From Anisus vortex (lineage: Eukaryota; Mollusca; Gastropoda; Planorbidae), in NCBI GenBank assembly GCA_949126835.1, contig CASBPS010000184.1, forward strand, positions 62,001-126,000: DNA of 64,000 nucleotides, in the 5' to 3' direction. This document shows positions 23,888-36,200 of this stretch, piece after piece (within the stretch, counting starts at the first letter, position 1; the number at the start of each line of letters is the position of its first letter). The notes beneath the pieces were generated by a model. That model worked only from the letters and a program-made list of their open reading frames with translations. It made no database searches and had not been told where the DNA came from. The translations under genes were made by a program, and so were the position numbers.

Positions 23888-26800
23888 ATGCCTTTAATCG
23901 GGCATATTAATGAGTTTAAACTTGGTTCAAATTGGGACGAGTATACTGAAATACTAGAAAATTTCTTCGCTGCGAATGGCATAGAAAATGATGACAAGCG
24001 GCGGCAAGTATTTTTAGCTACTGTTGGGCCAGATGCCTACCATCTAATATCCACACTTACTGCCCCTGCGAAGCCAGCTACTAAAACCTTTGCTGAGCTT
24101 GTGACACTGGTCAAGCACCATGTTAACCCGGCACCAAGCCGCATTGTTTCAAGGTTCAAATATTATACAATTAAAAGAAAAGAGGGGGAAACTATTGCAA
24201 ATTTTGTTATACGTTTAAGGCAGGCTGCAACAGATTGTAGGTTTTCTGACCTAAGCGAGCAACTTAGGGACATTTTCATTGTTGGTATAAACAACGAGGC
24301 CATGCAAAGGAAATTATTGTCTCTGCCGGACACAATAACATTCGACACAGCATTGGAGACGGCTTTGGCATTGGAAGCTGCCCAGTATAATGCAAAGGAC
24401 ATACTTGAGGCGGCCACGGCCTGGTCTACCTCGACTAATGTGGGCCTACAGGAAGTCAACAAAGTACAAGTTCAAGTCAAACCCAAGGTTCCTTTAACAT
24501 GTTTCGGCTGTGGGGGGTCTCATCTCAGGCAAGATTGCCGGTTCAAAGATGCCATCTGCCATGGCTGCAATAGGAAGGGTCATATCCAAAGAGCCTGTAG
24601 AACAACTAATGTCAAGCCACCACAGGCTGAGGTGCCTCAGTTCAAAAGTTTCCCCAACAAGTCACGATCAAATCCAACGAACATTGTACATCAGGAAGAG
24701 CACTCTTCTGATCAGTGTTTCTCATTATTTAGTGTTGATTCACTACAGAAGAAAATTCCTTCAATAGATGTGGTGTTACAGGTAGAGTCTAGGGACATAA
24801 GGATGCAGGTGGATACAGGGGCCTCTCTTACAATTATTTCACAACATACACACAGAGAGTTCTTCAACGATGTTAAGCTGTCGACGTTTCACAGCGTTAT
24901 AACTACCTATACAGGAGAGCCCATCGTTGTGCATGGGTATGCAAACGTTAGCGTGGCATATAAAGGACAACATGCAGTCCTACCTCTAGTCGTGGTTGCT
25001 GGTAGTGGGCCTTCACTTCTTGGCCGAAATTGGCTAGCAGCTATTCGCCTTGACTGGAACAGCATCAATAACATCCAAACCGTGAATATTGATGACTTAC
25101 TATTGAAATATTCAGCTATTTTTGAAGGAAGCCTCTGCAAATATAATGGTCCATCAGTCAAATTTTTCATTGATCCAGAAGCACAACCTCGGTTTTTTAA
25201 GGCCAGACCAGTACCTTATGCTATCAAGAACAAAGTGCAGGAAGCAATCGATAAGAATGTAGAACTTGGCATATGGGAGGCGGTTGATTACAGCGATTGG
25301 GCAGCCCCAGTGGTGTCTGTTTTGAAAACCGATGGCACAATACGGCTTTGTGGTGATTACAAGGTAACAATAAATCAAGCCTGTAAGGTTGACCCTTACC
25401 CCCTGCCTAGAATTGAAGACATGTTTGCAGAGTTAAGGGGTGGACAAACATTTACAAAAATTGATTTGCATCAAGCCTATTCACAAATACCCATTGATGA
25501 GGAGTACCACAAGTATCTGACTGTAAACACTCACATGGGCCTGTTTAAAGTGAAACGTCTCCCATTCGGTGTTAACGCAGCAGTGGGCTGTTTTCAAAGA
25601 ATAATCTGTACTGTACTGAAAGGACTAAAAGGTGTCTGCGTTTATCTAGATGACATTCTTGTGACAGGAAGAGATAACTGCGAGCATTTAAAAAATGTTG
25701 AACTTGTGCTCGAGCGCCTCATGCAAGCAGGGCTGCAGGCAAATAAAAACAAGTGTATGTTCATGCAACCTTTAGTTGAGTATCTGGGTCACCGCATAGA
25801 CGCGGAGGGTCTTCATCCTATTCCAGCAAAGGTGAAGGCTGTAAAGGAAGCACCAACACCTACAAACAAAACTGAACTTCGAAGTTTTCTTGGCCTCATA
25901 AACTACTACTCTAGGTTCCTCAGGAATATTTCTGCTGAGCTTGCACCATTGTACGAGCTTACGAAAAAGGACGTTTCTTGGAAATGGCGGAGACGAGAGG
26001 AAACAGTTTTTCACTATGCAAAGGACATGATCAGTACTTCTGATTTATTGGTTCATTACAACCCACTTTTGCCACTTCTGGTACAATGTGACGCCTCGCC
26101 TAAAGGAATCGGTGCGGTGCTAAGTCATAGGTATACCGATGGCACAGACCGACCCATAGCATTCGCATCCCGTAGCTTGAATCCAGCTGAAATGAACTAT
26201 TCACAAATTGATAGGGAAGCCCTGGCTTTGGTATTTGGGGTCACTAAATTCCATCAATATCTTTATGGCCGAACAGGAGCTGATAGATTCATCCTCGTGA
26301 CAGACCACAAGCCCTTGACCTACTTGTTTGGCCATGACTGCACAATTCCAGCAATGGCGTCGGCACGGATACAAAGATGGGCATTGACACTTTCTGCCTA
26401 TAATTACAGCATTGAATACAAGCGAGGAGTTGATAATGCTAATGCGGATGCTTTGAGTCGACTTCCACTCCCGGACCTACCTCAATCTGTAACAATGCCC
26501 CAAGAGATGGTTTTGGTTGTCAACATGGTCGACTCAGCTGCTCCGTTAGTGAGTTCTCAGGAGATACGGACCGAGACGCAACGGGACTGTATTCTGTCAA
26601 AAGTGTTTCAATGGGTCCGGTGGGGTTGGCCAGGCAAAGTTGATAAGTGTTATAATGCATTTTACGTTAGAAAGGAGGAACTATCAATCATGGATGGCTG
26701 TCTCCTGTGGGGAAACAGGATTATTGTTCCTAGCAAGTGTCGCGAGGCAGTTTTGTGTCTACTACATGATACTCACATAGGTATATCAAGGATGAAGGCT

Positions 26801-27952
26801 ACAGGCAGAAGTTATGTCTGGTGGCCAGGAATGGACCAGGATATTGAGACAGCAGTGAGAGAGTAATCGTCTTGTGACAAAAACCAAAATGCACCAGCGG
26901 TGGCAGAGCTTCACCCTTGGGAATGGCCAAGTTCTCCCTGGTCTAGGGTTCATATTGATCATGCCGGTCCTTTCATGGGTAAACTCTTTCTGATTGTAAT
27001 TGATGCCCATTCGAAATGGCTAGAAGTGATAAATGTTCCTAATACATCAACCCAGGCAACTATTATTGCACTCAGTGGAATATTTGCAACTCATGGTCTT
27101 CCTGTCACTCTAGTATCGGACAATGGTACGTCATTCACTAGTGATGATTTCCAAAGATTCTGCACAAGACATGGAATTAAACACATTCGCTCGGCTCCAC
27201 GACACCCGTCCACCAATGGACTTGCAGAAAGGGCAGTTCAAATCTTCAAGTCTAGCATCAGGAAAATGGGAGATACTATCCCATGGGAAATGCGGGTAAA
27301 CAAATTCTTGTTCAAATACAGAACAACGCCCCAAAGCACAACCCAAGAGACTCCATCACAGTTGCTGATGAACCGGTGCCTGCGTACACCCATTTCAATG
27401 CTCCAAGCTGATTTGAGAAGTCGCATAGAGACAAAACAAGCGCTGCAGGCCCAGTCGCATGACAAGGGGTGTAAGACACGCACTTTCACACCAGGTGACA
27501 AAGTGTTTACTCATAGTGGTGGTTCTAGAATTGAGTGGTTACCAGGGACCGTAGAGTCAGCGACCGGTCCGCTCTCTTATGTCATCAAATTGACAGACGG
27601 AAGTACTGTTAAAAGGCATGTGGACCATATTCGAAAAAGGTATACGGGCATTCCGGGTCTACCTGATCTTACAGAAGAGATTCCAAATAAACCCACAACC
27701 AGGTCATTTTCAGGAGGCAATGCAGAGCCTGAGTTTCAGACAGCAGTACCGGAGGGAATAGTGAACATTCCAGCAACGGAAGCTTCGCCAGTAAATCAGT
27801 CGGCCTCTCATGCAGCCCTGGTACCGGTACCTCGGGTTTCGGACATACCGATACCATCACAGGAAAATCAGATGTCACCTGTACCTTCAGTAGCTCGAAC
27901 ATCAGGTCGTATTAGGCGTGTTCCAGAACGATTTGGATCTTGGACCACCTAG
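23888..27952 (+). pseudogene. Mag-type Gag-Pol polyprotein with one nonsense codon
   Basis: One frame of 1,354 codons broken only by TAA at 26864-26866. Order: capsid-type gag; two zinc knuckles (CFGCGGSHLRQDC, CHGCNRKGHIQRAC); protease (QVDTGAS, LLGRNWL); reverse transcriptase (TKIDLHQAYSQIP, VYLDDIL); RNase H (CDASPKGIGAVL, TDHKPLTYL, NANADALSRLP); and an integrase whose HHCC finger has lost its first Cys to the stop (the codon before SSC). The D, D-35-E core (HIDHAGP, VSDNGTSF, GLAERAVQ) and C-terminal domain are intact in 26900-27952. With the stop, the first product would contain RT and RNase H but no working integrase. Confidence 0.93.
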
Positions 27953-27970
27953 AAATTAAAGGGGGAGGAA

Positions 27971-28172
27971 TGTTGTAATCATTATGTCTATTTGTTGTGT
28001 TGTTTCCCTTGTGTGAACTGTGAGAGTGCTGCGCCCTTTTATTGTTGACCCAGATTCCTAGTGTATGTTTGTTGTGTCTTTGTTCCTATATTCTAGTGTG
28101 TTAATCTTTCATTTACATAATAAAGTCTTAGTACAACTGTGAACTGTTTCTATTACATTTCGATATATTACA
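27971..28172 (+). repeat. 3' LTR of the Mag-type element
   Basis: Identical by eye to 23653-23854 over 202 bp, followed by the AAAAC target duplication. Confidence 0.95.
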
Positions 28173-28227
28173 AAAACTATTTATGAAAACAGAAAGAACA
28201 CTATATTATGCTATAGTAAACACATAC

Positions 28228-28402
28228 ATGTAGTGCACAGGCCAGAGAAAACCCAACATTGTCCATAGCAGATAGGTTTTTTTCCTTCCCAATATTTCTC
28301 CAAGATTCTAGCTGATCCAGTCCATTCTGTTGGATTATGCCCATTGGGAAATGTTTCATCCCAAGAACCAACCACCACGCCATCCTCATCATTAGAGTTT
28401 AC
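28228..28402 (-). CDS. Transglutaminase exon with the active-site cysteine
   Basis: This 175-bp exon has acceptor TGTCAG and donor ACAT|GTATGT. It encodes VNSNDEDGVVVGSWDE, then a GSARILEKYWEG helix and KPICYGQCWVFSGLCTT. Y-G-Q-C-W-V-F is the active-site signature and its Cys is the nucleophile that attacks the glutamine side chain. It joins the upstream exon in phase 0 and the downstream one in phase 1. With the exons at 22520 and 9843 the full Cys-His-Asp triad is encoded, so a catalytically competent enzyme is expected rather than a band-4.2-like inactive member. Confidence 0.96.
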
Positions 28403-29111
28403 CTGACAATTGAAATCATTATTAATTATTATCAGTTTTTTTTATCTTGGCCAATTGTTTATTCATCACACACTAAGCTTTGTTCACTTTTGACATTTAG
28501 TCAACAGCATTTAGCAATACATTTGTCTGGTCCTTTGGTTTTGCATTAACCTGGCCATAAAGATAACACAAACTTTAGGCTATGTTTGACATCCATGTCA
28601 AAGAATATCAAACTTTAAAAGATGGACTGCCCACTATCAGCTCAATTTGGGCTACTCAAAGCTTCTAGTTTGTTGAAGAGAGCATTGCAAATTTTAGATG
28701 TGTGCTTATCTGCATTTCACATGCTCAAATATAAAAGAAATGGCCTCTTCAGCTAGACTGTACTCTAGTGAAACTATTAATCACTCCCCTGTCCGCAATA
28801 TTGAAATGCTTTAGTAACAATACAACAAAATTAGAAAAATACAAACATAACCAATCATCTCAAGTACTTCACAAGCTCCTCACAACCTAAACTTCCGACT
28901 CCCATGTTTCATAATCTCCACTCTCACAAACTCTTCACTTCAACTTCTGTTCTACTCTACACTCCACTTGACTTCTTTCCAATCTATCCATTACAACCCT
29001 GACTGGTCATAGACACAAGTGTGCCAGAAGAAGGCAGACAATAAAGTAAAAATGCTAAATTATTTCAAAATAGACCAATACAAAAAAGTTAAACCTGCAA
29101 ATGCAACATAC

Positions 29112-29216
29112 CAAAGCTGACACTTTTCTGATTACAAGAACAGGTTTTCCTCTAGCACTCCAGCCCATCGTTCTATCCAATAAACTCATGGCTACATCAA
29201 GCACACAGGATTCAAA
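29112..29216 (-). CDS. Transglutaminase exon, start of the core domain
   Basis: This 105-bp exon (35 codons, phase 0 at both ends) follows acceptor TATGCAG and ends at donor TTG|GTATGT. It encodes FESCVLDVAMSLLDRT, then GKPVLVIRKVSAL. It matches the Q-F-x-x-x-x-L-D-x-x-x-x-L-L-D segment that opens the transglutaminase catalytic core. The N-terminal beta-sandwich exons should lie at higher coordinates but were not recognised before 31.7 kb, so either the intron is long or they are outside the window. Confidence 0.92.
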
Positions 29217-29267
29217 CTGCATATGCCAATGAAAAAAATTACATGTCAATTTAAATTTAAGATGTCT

Positions 29268-29355
29268 TATCCTATCTTATATATTACAGAGGCCCCTTCT
29301 ATATAGAAGATTATTGCATTCTACACTCATCCATGGTCTGAATCTAGTCTTGCAT
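29268..29355 (-). mobile_element. LINE 3'-end fragment
   Basis: Matches the 3' terminus of the LINE copy at 8298-8400 (TCTTATC-rich tail, then TATATTACAGAGGCCCCTTC versus TACATTACAGACGCTCCTTC). A severely 5'-truncated insertion of under 100 bp. Confidence 0.7.
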
Positions 29356-29827
29356 GTTTTGTAATGCTAATAGTTTATCATAATTATACAGACCATTTTT
29401 TATTATGGTCAAAATTCTTTATGACCCTTGTGGTAGATTTGACTTTGATGGATGATAGAATTAGATCTATATTATAGTGTTTTTCACTTTATTTTATTCC
29501 TTAGGTGATTCCCCACACGAAACCGTCAACACCAACCGCATATATATATATAGGGTATCATGTGTACGGCCCTAATAATTCAATCATCTAAATAGATCTT
29601 AAATAATATTCAAATGCTCTTTTAAACCCTCTCAATCCTAACCCCTCATTAGTAAACGGCCCTGCACATTAACATTATTGACATTAATTATGTTAGTTAC
29701 TTAATAATAGTTTACTTCATATATAAGAGCGACAAGGGAGTCTATCGCTACTGGGATACAATATGCCATGTTGGCCAAAAAAAAAGCCAAAATAATTTTT
29801 TTTTTTAAAAATAAAAATACTACAGAT

Positions 29828-29950
29828 CCATCCTTAACCTAGAAACTAACCCTGACCCTACTGATCCCTAAACCCTATATCTAGAGACCCCTAACCCTGA
29901 CCCCTACTGACCCCTAACCCCGATCCCTAACCCCTACTGACCCCCTAATA
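29828..29950 (+). repeat. Degenerate CCCTAA/CCCCTACTGA low-complexity tract
   Basis: Repeated CCCTAACCCTGACCC and CCCCTACTGA words, loosely periodic. Some CCCTAA units equal the metazoan telomere repeat complement, but they are interspersed with other words, so I call it low complexity rather than interstitial telomere. Confidence 0.6.
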
Positions 29951-31717
29951 ATTCCTACTGAACCTACTAAACCTAAGGTATAGCCAAATAAAGAATTAAA
30001 AAAAAAAAGCGTAAAATATTTTTTGGCCACAAAATGGCGGTTCACTTTTTTTAGGACCTTATGCACAGCATGGCATCATGGGATAAGTATAGCATCATGG
30101 GATATTAACAAAAAACACAAGGGGACGTAACAAAGTTTTATTTACAACAAAAAATTTCACAAAACACACAAAATTTCTAAATTAAATAAAAAAATACAGA
30201 AATGCAATCGTTAAATGAAACCAACTGTTTTGTAATCAGGGCAAGTAGACCTTTAATTTGATATACGACACACGAAAATATCTCGTGGGGTCCGTGTTCT
30301 CCACTATTAATGCTCTAAATATACATATTATATGATAAACAATTAGGCCAAATATGAAGGCTAACAGTAAAATGGTTGTTGAGAAATTTGGTTTTATAAA
30401 TATATTCTATATGGGCTATATCGGCGGCCATATTGGAACCTCATTTGCATATTTTAAATTTCTTTTTTAATGATGATCCTTTTCAACCCCCATGAAGCCT
30501 AACTATATGGTTAAAATTGATCTAACTAGAAAATTCTCAATTTTAGACCCTCAGGAAATCTTGTACCTAATGGAAACACAGAGAGCCTATGTAAACAATG
30601 CCTGTGCTGTTGCTTTAGAAAGCTGTTCTAAGACTACAATTTGGAATTAGATTTTCAAAACAATTTGTATAAAAATATTTTCTTTGTTTAATATAGAGAT
30701 TATAATAGTTTGATGATTTTATTGGTTATTTTCACAGCCAGCAAAGTGACGGATTGTGTGCAACATTTCTTGCAAGTAACAATGGGAGGAGATGTGACTT
30801 CCCCTATGCCTACAGTCTTTAAAACTTTATTGATGCTTCAAGCATTAACTTTTTTTTTTAAGACTACAGGAAACAAGACAAATAATGATGTTATAAAGTG
30901 GTTCCAAAAGCTGTTGCCCCAAAGTGCTAATCATTATCCAATAGTTCATCTTTTGAGAAAAATGGACTGTGTGATATCTATTGCTGCAAACTAGTTGGTA
31001 CATATTCTCTAAATAATTATGCATCAACTTCTTTTTAGTTTCCATAGCTTTAAAAAAAATTGGTGTCAATATGATTACGGTAACTCTATTTGATTATGAT
31101 TGCACTAACGTTTGTTAAAAATGATAGTTTAGTCATAAATTATATTACAATATACCCGTTACATAGTATCGTTACCCAATTTATGATAGCATTTTAATAT
31201 TTATTTTTATTTTGATTCTGTTTATTGTATTATCATAATGTGCTGCTTTAAATACTCTTTAATTTGATATATAAAATGTTTCTGTAAGTTAATTAGAAGA
31301 TATTTGATGAATAATTCAAAGTTGAATTTACTTTCAATATTGTGAAAAATTAAAAAAATTCGGAAAAACTTAATTTTTGTCTTTTTTAAGCTTTGTAACT
31401 TTTGAATGAATGGCTTTATCTGACTGAAAAAAATTGGGCTTTAAGTATGTAAACTTCTGAACCAGTACACCAAGTTTGGGACTTCTAAGATTGTTAGTTT
31501 AGTAGTTACAGGTCCCCAAAAATGGACAATTTCACGGGGTGAAAAATAGCCAATTTTGTTATCGATTTTTAACAAATTTTGAAAATTCATAACTTTTTTA
31601 TTTATTTAGCTATTGTTATAAACAAGGTATCAAACTTCTTGTATTAAAAAGTTCTATCAAGTGATTGTCATTAAAATAGTCTAAATGTTAAATAAAATTT
31701 TGTTTTGGACTACCTTC

Positions 31718-32029
31718 TTAATATAATGATCGCCCTGTAATCTCGTAGTTTTTTGTGCTACGTTTTTTTCGCAGGACACCAAAATTAAGGCCGTGGAAAA
31801 GGGCGGTCTCAAGTAGCCCTTCAACTATCTCTGGATCTCTTGTTGAAAATGAGCGATGGCGAACCAGAAACTCAACAAGCTGTTGGAATGAAACGCCGTA
31901 CGCGTGTCGATCTATGACTCGTATGGCATTGCATACGACAAATAATCTCTGTTCATCAACCAACGTGAATGAAGATGAGTTGTCCGTGCTCTCATCAAAA
32001 TCGTCCAGATGATCACCAGATCCAGCCAT
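31718..32029 (-). CDS. Uncharacterised 103-residue protein, winged-helix-like
   Basis: ATG at 32029-32027, TAA at 31720-31718. The N-terminus is acidic (MAGSGDHLDDFDE). The rest is helix-rich (LVEFLVRHRSFSTRDPEIV, then ETALFHGLNFGVL) and ends in a basic strand (RKKRSTKNYEI), an arrangement like a small winged helix. That is inference from pattern, not a recognised family. Composition is more GC- and CpG-rich than the flanks, and a perfect NRF1-type palindrome lies 37 bp upstream of the start. I think it is a real small gene or first coding exon but cannot name it. Confidence 0.5.
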   Translation of the reverse strand: MAGSGDHLDDFDESTDNSSSFTLVDEQRLFVVCNAIRVIDRHAYGVSFQQLVEFLVRHRSFSTRDPEIVEGLLETALFHGLNFGVLRKKRSTKNYEITGRSLY

Positions 32030-32065
32030 GGTTTATCATTTTTGATTTGGGCGGCAATGGATGAT

Positions 32066-32077
32066 GGCGCATGCGCC
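32066..32077. promoter_or_regulatory. NRF1-type palindromic promoter element
   Basis: GGCGCATGCGCC contains the full NRF1 consensus GCGCATGCGC. It sits just upstream of the minus-strand 103-residue ORF and 325 bp upstream of the plus-strand exon at 32402, so it may serve a bidirectional promoter. Confidence 0.6.
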
Positions 32078-32363
32078 GTGGAACCGTGCAGATAACCGGA
32101 TAAAGGAAATCGAAAGCAGAGTTTCCACGCGTGTTTTCCCCCTTTTGTTTACAATCCATAAACAATTAACGCTTAAAGACCAACTGAAGAGCTTTTTATA
32201 AAAATTGAGTTAACAGTTGATTTAGACAGTAAATAGTATAAAAATATATTGCTGAAAGTTTGAGATTTCAAAAAAAGGTCTTTGTATTTTAAAAATGTAA
32301 TTTAAAGGGGTCCGAAGCGACGAGATTTGGAATAGCTCATTTACGCATTTCATTCAGCCTAAA

Positions 32364-32371
32364 CCGGAAGT
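32364..32371 (+). promoter_or_regulatory. ETS-type core promoter site
   Basis: CCGGAAGT lies 30 bp upstream of the ATG at 32402. This is the common ETS/GABPA motif of TATA-less metazoan promoters. Confidence 0.5.
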
Positions 32372-32401
32372 CACTTCGTTAAGTAAAGGAGTAAACAAAG
32401 T

Positions 32402-32520
32402 ATGGCTACGTTAAATCCCTACTCTTATGATACCCAACATAATTCAAGTTCAAGTGAACATAGCGAATCCGAAGACAGCTGTGTAACAATTTTAAACGAT
32501 ACAGAAGATGTATTGGAGGA
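32402..32520 (+). CDS. Short first coding exon, unknown gene
   Basis: The ATG at 32402 opens 39 codons (MATLNPYSYDTQHNSSSSEH, then an acidic Ser/Glu/Asp stretch) ending at a good donor GGA|GTAAGA in phase 2. The N-P-Y-S-Y start followed by an acidic Ser-rich tract faintly recalls the N-terminus of invertebrate proteins with P2X7-like C-terminal domains, but no second exon supports it. The phase does not match the THAP exon at 32998 without a frameshift. It might also be the first exon of that damaged gene. Confidence 0.35.
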
Positions 32521-32997
32521 GTAAGAGCTGGAAAATAACCTATGGTAATTATTTTGTGTCGTATAAATATAAAATTTTCTTAAGATCCTAGCCACATCAC
32601 CCACTGTCACCCAGCCTTTACAATTTACTTAGTCGACTTAGACTTAGGGCCTAGACTCTAGATATAATAATAATAGAAAAAGTTATAATTTACTACAGTA
32701 GGCCTACTATCAGTATCATATCTTATTCAATATAAAATTATATGGGCAAGTGTCAAATAAATAGACAGTATCATGTCATGCATAGATCTTTGATAGTATT
32801 AATTATTAATATAAAAAATTTTAGAAATGTAGGAACATTTCTGTTTAGGCCTATAGGTTAATCTCATTGACGTCATCGATTCCTGTGTACCGCCATGACG
32901 GATGGCAAAAACTTACTTTCGATTTCATTACTGCTGTTAAAGAAAGCTTAGATTTAGATAGTCATGCTATTACTTATTGTATTAAATCATGGTTTAG

Positions 32998-33222
32998 ACT
33001 TGTTGTATTAAAGGCTGTGCCACAGATTTAAAAGAGGAAATGATATTTCCTTTTTTCACATACCAGCAATAATAATGGACAAAGGTAGTAGTGTTTTGGA
33101 ATTAAATAAAAGTGTAAGACGCCGACGACTTTGGCTAAGAAATATAAACAGAAAAACCATTAGGCCTACACACGAGAATGTCAAATGTTGAACCCGCGTG
33201 TGTTCAAAACATTTCATTTCAG
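32998..33222 (+). pseudogene. THAP zinc-finger exon, damaged
   Basis: After acceptor GGTTTAG the frame reads TCCIKGCATDLKEE, the start of a THAP domain (C-x2-4-C zinc ligands). Near 33038-33046 a shift of frame is needed to continue with DISFFHIP, then RRRRLWLRNINRKTIRPTHE, and after a TGA at 33189-33191 the Cys-x2-His pair (TRVCSKHFIS). The donor CAG|GTAAGT is perfect and joins in phase 1 to 44750. So the domain order and splicing are preserved but the reading frame has two lesions. THAP domains bind DNA, often in P-element-derived genes. Confidence 0.75.
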
Positions 33223-36200
33223 GTAAGTCTTTTTTTTATGAATATTTTGACTATATTATGCTTAAGTTTACTTTAATCATATTTATATTCTAGATGCATG
33301 AAATAAAGGTAGGTATGTTTAGGCAGTTGCATGAAAAATTAAAACTAAATATTTTGAATTTAAAGTATGTCAAAGTGAAAGAGGCCATCAAATGCTGCAC
33401 ATTGATACCAAATTTATGTTTCTAGCCCAATTAGAAGCAAAGTTATTGTAATTTGAGTGATCAAAAGTAATGATGGACGTCTTAACAAAGAATATAGAAG
33501 AAAAACGTTTTAAAAAGTGGGTTTTTGTTCACAGATTCAAAATTACTTAAAATATATAACATATTATATAATAAAAAACGTTTATTATGTTAATCTTTAT
33601 ATAAATAAATTACTATTTTGTTCATATTTTTTTTTGCAGCAATATTTTTTTGATAGTTTTGCTGAAATAAAAGGGAAAAAAAACAAATAGCATTTCAGAT
33701 ATTTTAGTAAAAATCTTTTTTTTCCTGTTTTTAGAGCAATCAAACCTATTTAGTTAAATAGAGCGTGGTTCACAGCTTACAATGATACATCATTTATGTC
33801 TCTATGTTAATTATAAGCAAAGTTATGAATTTTTTAGTGCCCTAAATTTCTGCTTTTATAAAAAAGGAAAAAAAAACTGCGACCGAAAAAGCGTACTTTA
33901 TGACTTTAAAGCTAAATAACTTAATAACCATTAAAGATAATTGAATGAAATTTGGAACAGTGATAAAACTCTATATTTCACATAATATAATTATGCAAAA
34001 CGTGTGATGAACAGTTATTTACACCTTATAAACTTATAGTATGCATTCAATTTAAATGGTCAAAGTCAAACCTCACCCAAAATCTTGCATTCACACTTAG
34101 AAATGGAAAAACTCACTAACAAAAAAGACCAAAACATCTCAGTAAGATATAAAAAGTTTATTATGTATATATTATATATATATAGCCTATAAATGTTTCA
34201 CTGCATTTTTTATCCTGGGGAACATTTTTTATATACATAAATGAGTTTGTGAAGTCTGTGGCAGACAGACAATTAGTAAATTTAAATTCTTATTTTTAAA
34301 CAGATTAAGAAAACATCTCAAAATTTTAAATAGCAATGCATTAGTAAATTTAAAAAATATGTTATTATATCAACTAACATATTAGTACCCGGTATTATTA
34401 GCTCTTATATATTATAAAAAAAAATTTTTAAACAAAAAAGTACAAAAAATTGTAATTGCGGCTATTAGAAGAAAAAAGCAAATTGAAAAGAACTTTTAAA
34501 CCGACAGAGCTATAAAAATGGTTTTTTAATAAAAGTGAATTAAAATGCTCTCATTTAAATTCATTAAAAATAGGAGGAATTTTTTTACAGCAATGCACTA
34601 GTGAATGAATATTCTTTATCATAATTCACATTTGCTAACTTGGAAAAGTTAGTTTGTGAGTTTGGACAGTATTCCATTTTAAGGCAGGTATGTAAGTTTA
34701 ATTTTGATACGCTTTTGAAAACATCCAGCTTGAACCATTACAAAATAAATCATCAGTTTCCTCATTTCTCATATAGCAGACAAACCATGATTATTTAGAT
34801 TTTAGATCCTTGTTTGTTGACAGTTTTATTGAGATGGCTTGAATGGTATCCACTTGTTTCAGGCTATCAAAGCAGAGCTTTAGGGTTGGCACAGGAATCT
34901 AAATATTGAAAGATAACGAAAAGATTTAATGTTTAAATTCCATATAGCACAAAATACAAATACTAAAGACGTTGTAATAAATTATAAAACAATGTCATCC
35001 GTGAACCAGGCAGAAACTTTCCTAACAACCCTATCACTATCAAATAGAAACACAAGATCAACAATTAACCACCAGTAAATTAATAAATCAAAGTTGTGTA
35101 TAGATATTATAATTGAAATGCTGCTCAATGTAAAATCAAAATACCTACATCTAAGTACCTGAAACTGTGTTACAGGCTGCCACAGGCCGTAGGTCTTGCA
35201 ATATTTGAAATCGAGATTTCATCCTGGCCTATTATACGGAAGAGAAAAAAATATATACCGGGTAATTGATTATAAAAATGTTACTGCATTGTTCACTTTA
35301 AATTAATTTTTTTTATAAATAAAATCATTGGATTAAAAGATAAACTCTTACCTTAGTATTAGGCTACAATCCCAGGAAAATTAAACAGGTAGGGTTGGTA
35401 GTCTCCAAAGAGCAAATTAATTGACTGGACTTCATAGCAGCTGAAAAAAAAAATTATTATTATTTTACTGAGTAATTATAACAGTTGCTTTTCTTCAAAA
35501 TCAACACTCCAGAAACACTGAAAAGTGCAATGAAACTAGATTGAAAGTTGTTAAATTTATGCTTGGCTACTTCATTAATTATTGTAGGCTATGTGAATGA
35601 ATTAAAATAAAAAGAATAATGCATTCTGCATTATAATTTTTATAATGTTGCTAAATGCTAATTATGTATTTTTGGCTTCGTGTATGGGTCTAAAAGTAGT
35701 GTAGTTAGTCTAGAATTGCATTAATAACTAAAGATAAAATCGTAATGGTAGTATGGAATGATTATGGTCACATTCTTTTATAAATTATAACTGAATTATA
35801 AGGGAATTTTGATCGCGTCAGGAAACTATCGAAAATAGGTCATCACCCGACATCTATGTGTAGGCTAGAGGGGTAGTAAAATTTTAATATTGCTTATTAA
35901 CCTAACTTGCTAAGGTTGTGTTTTTATTATTATTGGATATATTATACATACTTCTTTCTATATATGATTATCTTCTTTTTATTTTAAGTATAAATATTGT
36001 GCTTATGAAACTTACCTGTTTATTTCTGCTCTGTAAACTGTAAAAAAACCTTTCAAATTTTTCTGAAAACAGGTCATAATCGCTGCCTGACTTTCGATCT
36101 CAAATGAAAAAAAAGAGTTCCCTATACAGTCACTCATCTATATATTTAATTTAATTTATTTCTCATGCGTCCAGTGTGTAAGCCGTAAAAAAGCGAAAAA

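Larger units (their letters stand above)
23653..28172 (+). mobile_element. Mag-type Ty3/Gypsy retrotransposon, near intact
   Basis: A 4.5-kb element with 202-bp LTRs that look identical base for base, flanked by the 5-bp target duplication AAAAC (23648-23652 and 28173-28177). It has one continuous gag-pol frame and a polypurine tract (AAAGGGGGAGGAA before 27971). The short LTR, single ORF and gag type resemble Mag/SURL elements. It lies in a transglutaminase intron, antisense to the gene. Identical LTRs imply insertion in the very recent past. Confidence 0.93.
29217..31717. other. No gene supported; LINE tail and simple repeats
   Basis: Contains a LINE 3' tail (29268-29355), a short (TA)n, a CCCTAA-like low-complexity stretch (listed) and AT-rich DNA. 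A 94-codon ORF at 30710-30994 has no recognisable motif. The expected upstream transglutaminase exons were looked for on the minus strand and not found. Confidence 0.5.

Noticed and set aside
29828..29950. Interstitial telomere repeat
   Set aside because: CCCTAA words are mixed with CCCCTACTGA and others without a consistent 6-bp phase.
30710..30994. 94-codon ORF on the plus strand
   Set aside because: No motif, no splice or promoter context, AT-driven composition; I could not support it as a gene.
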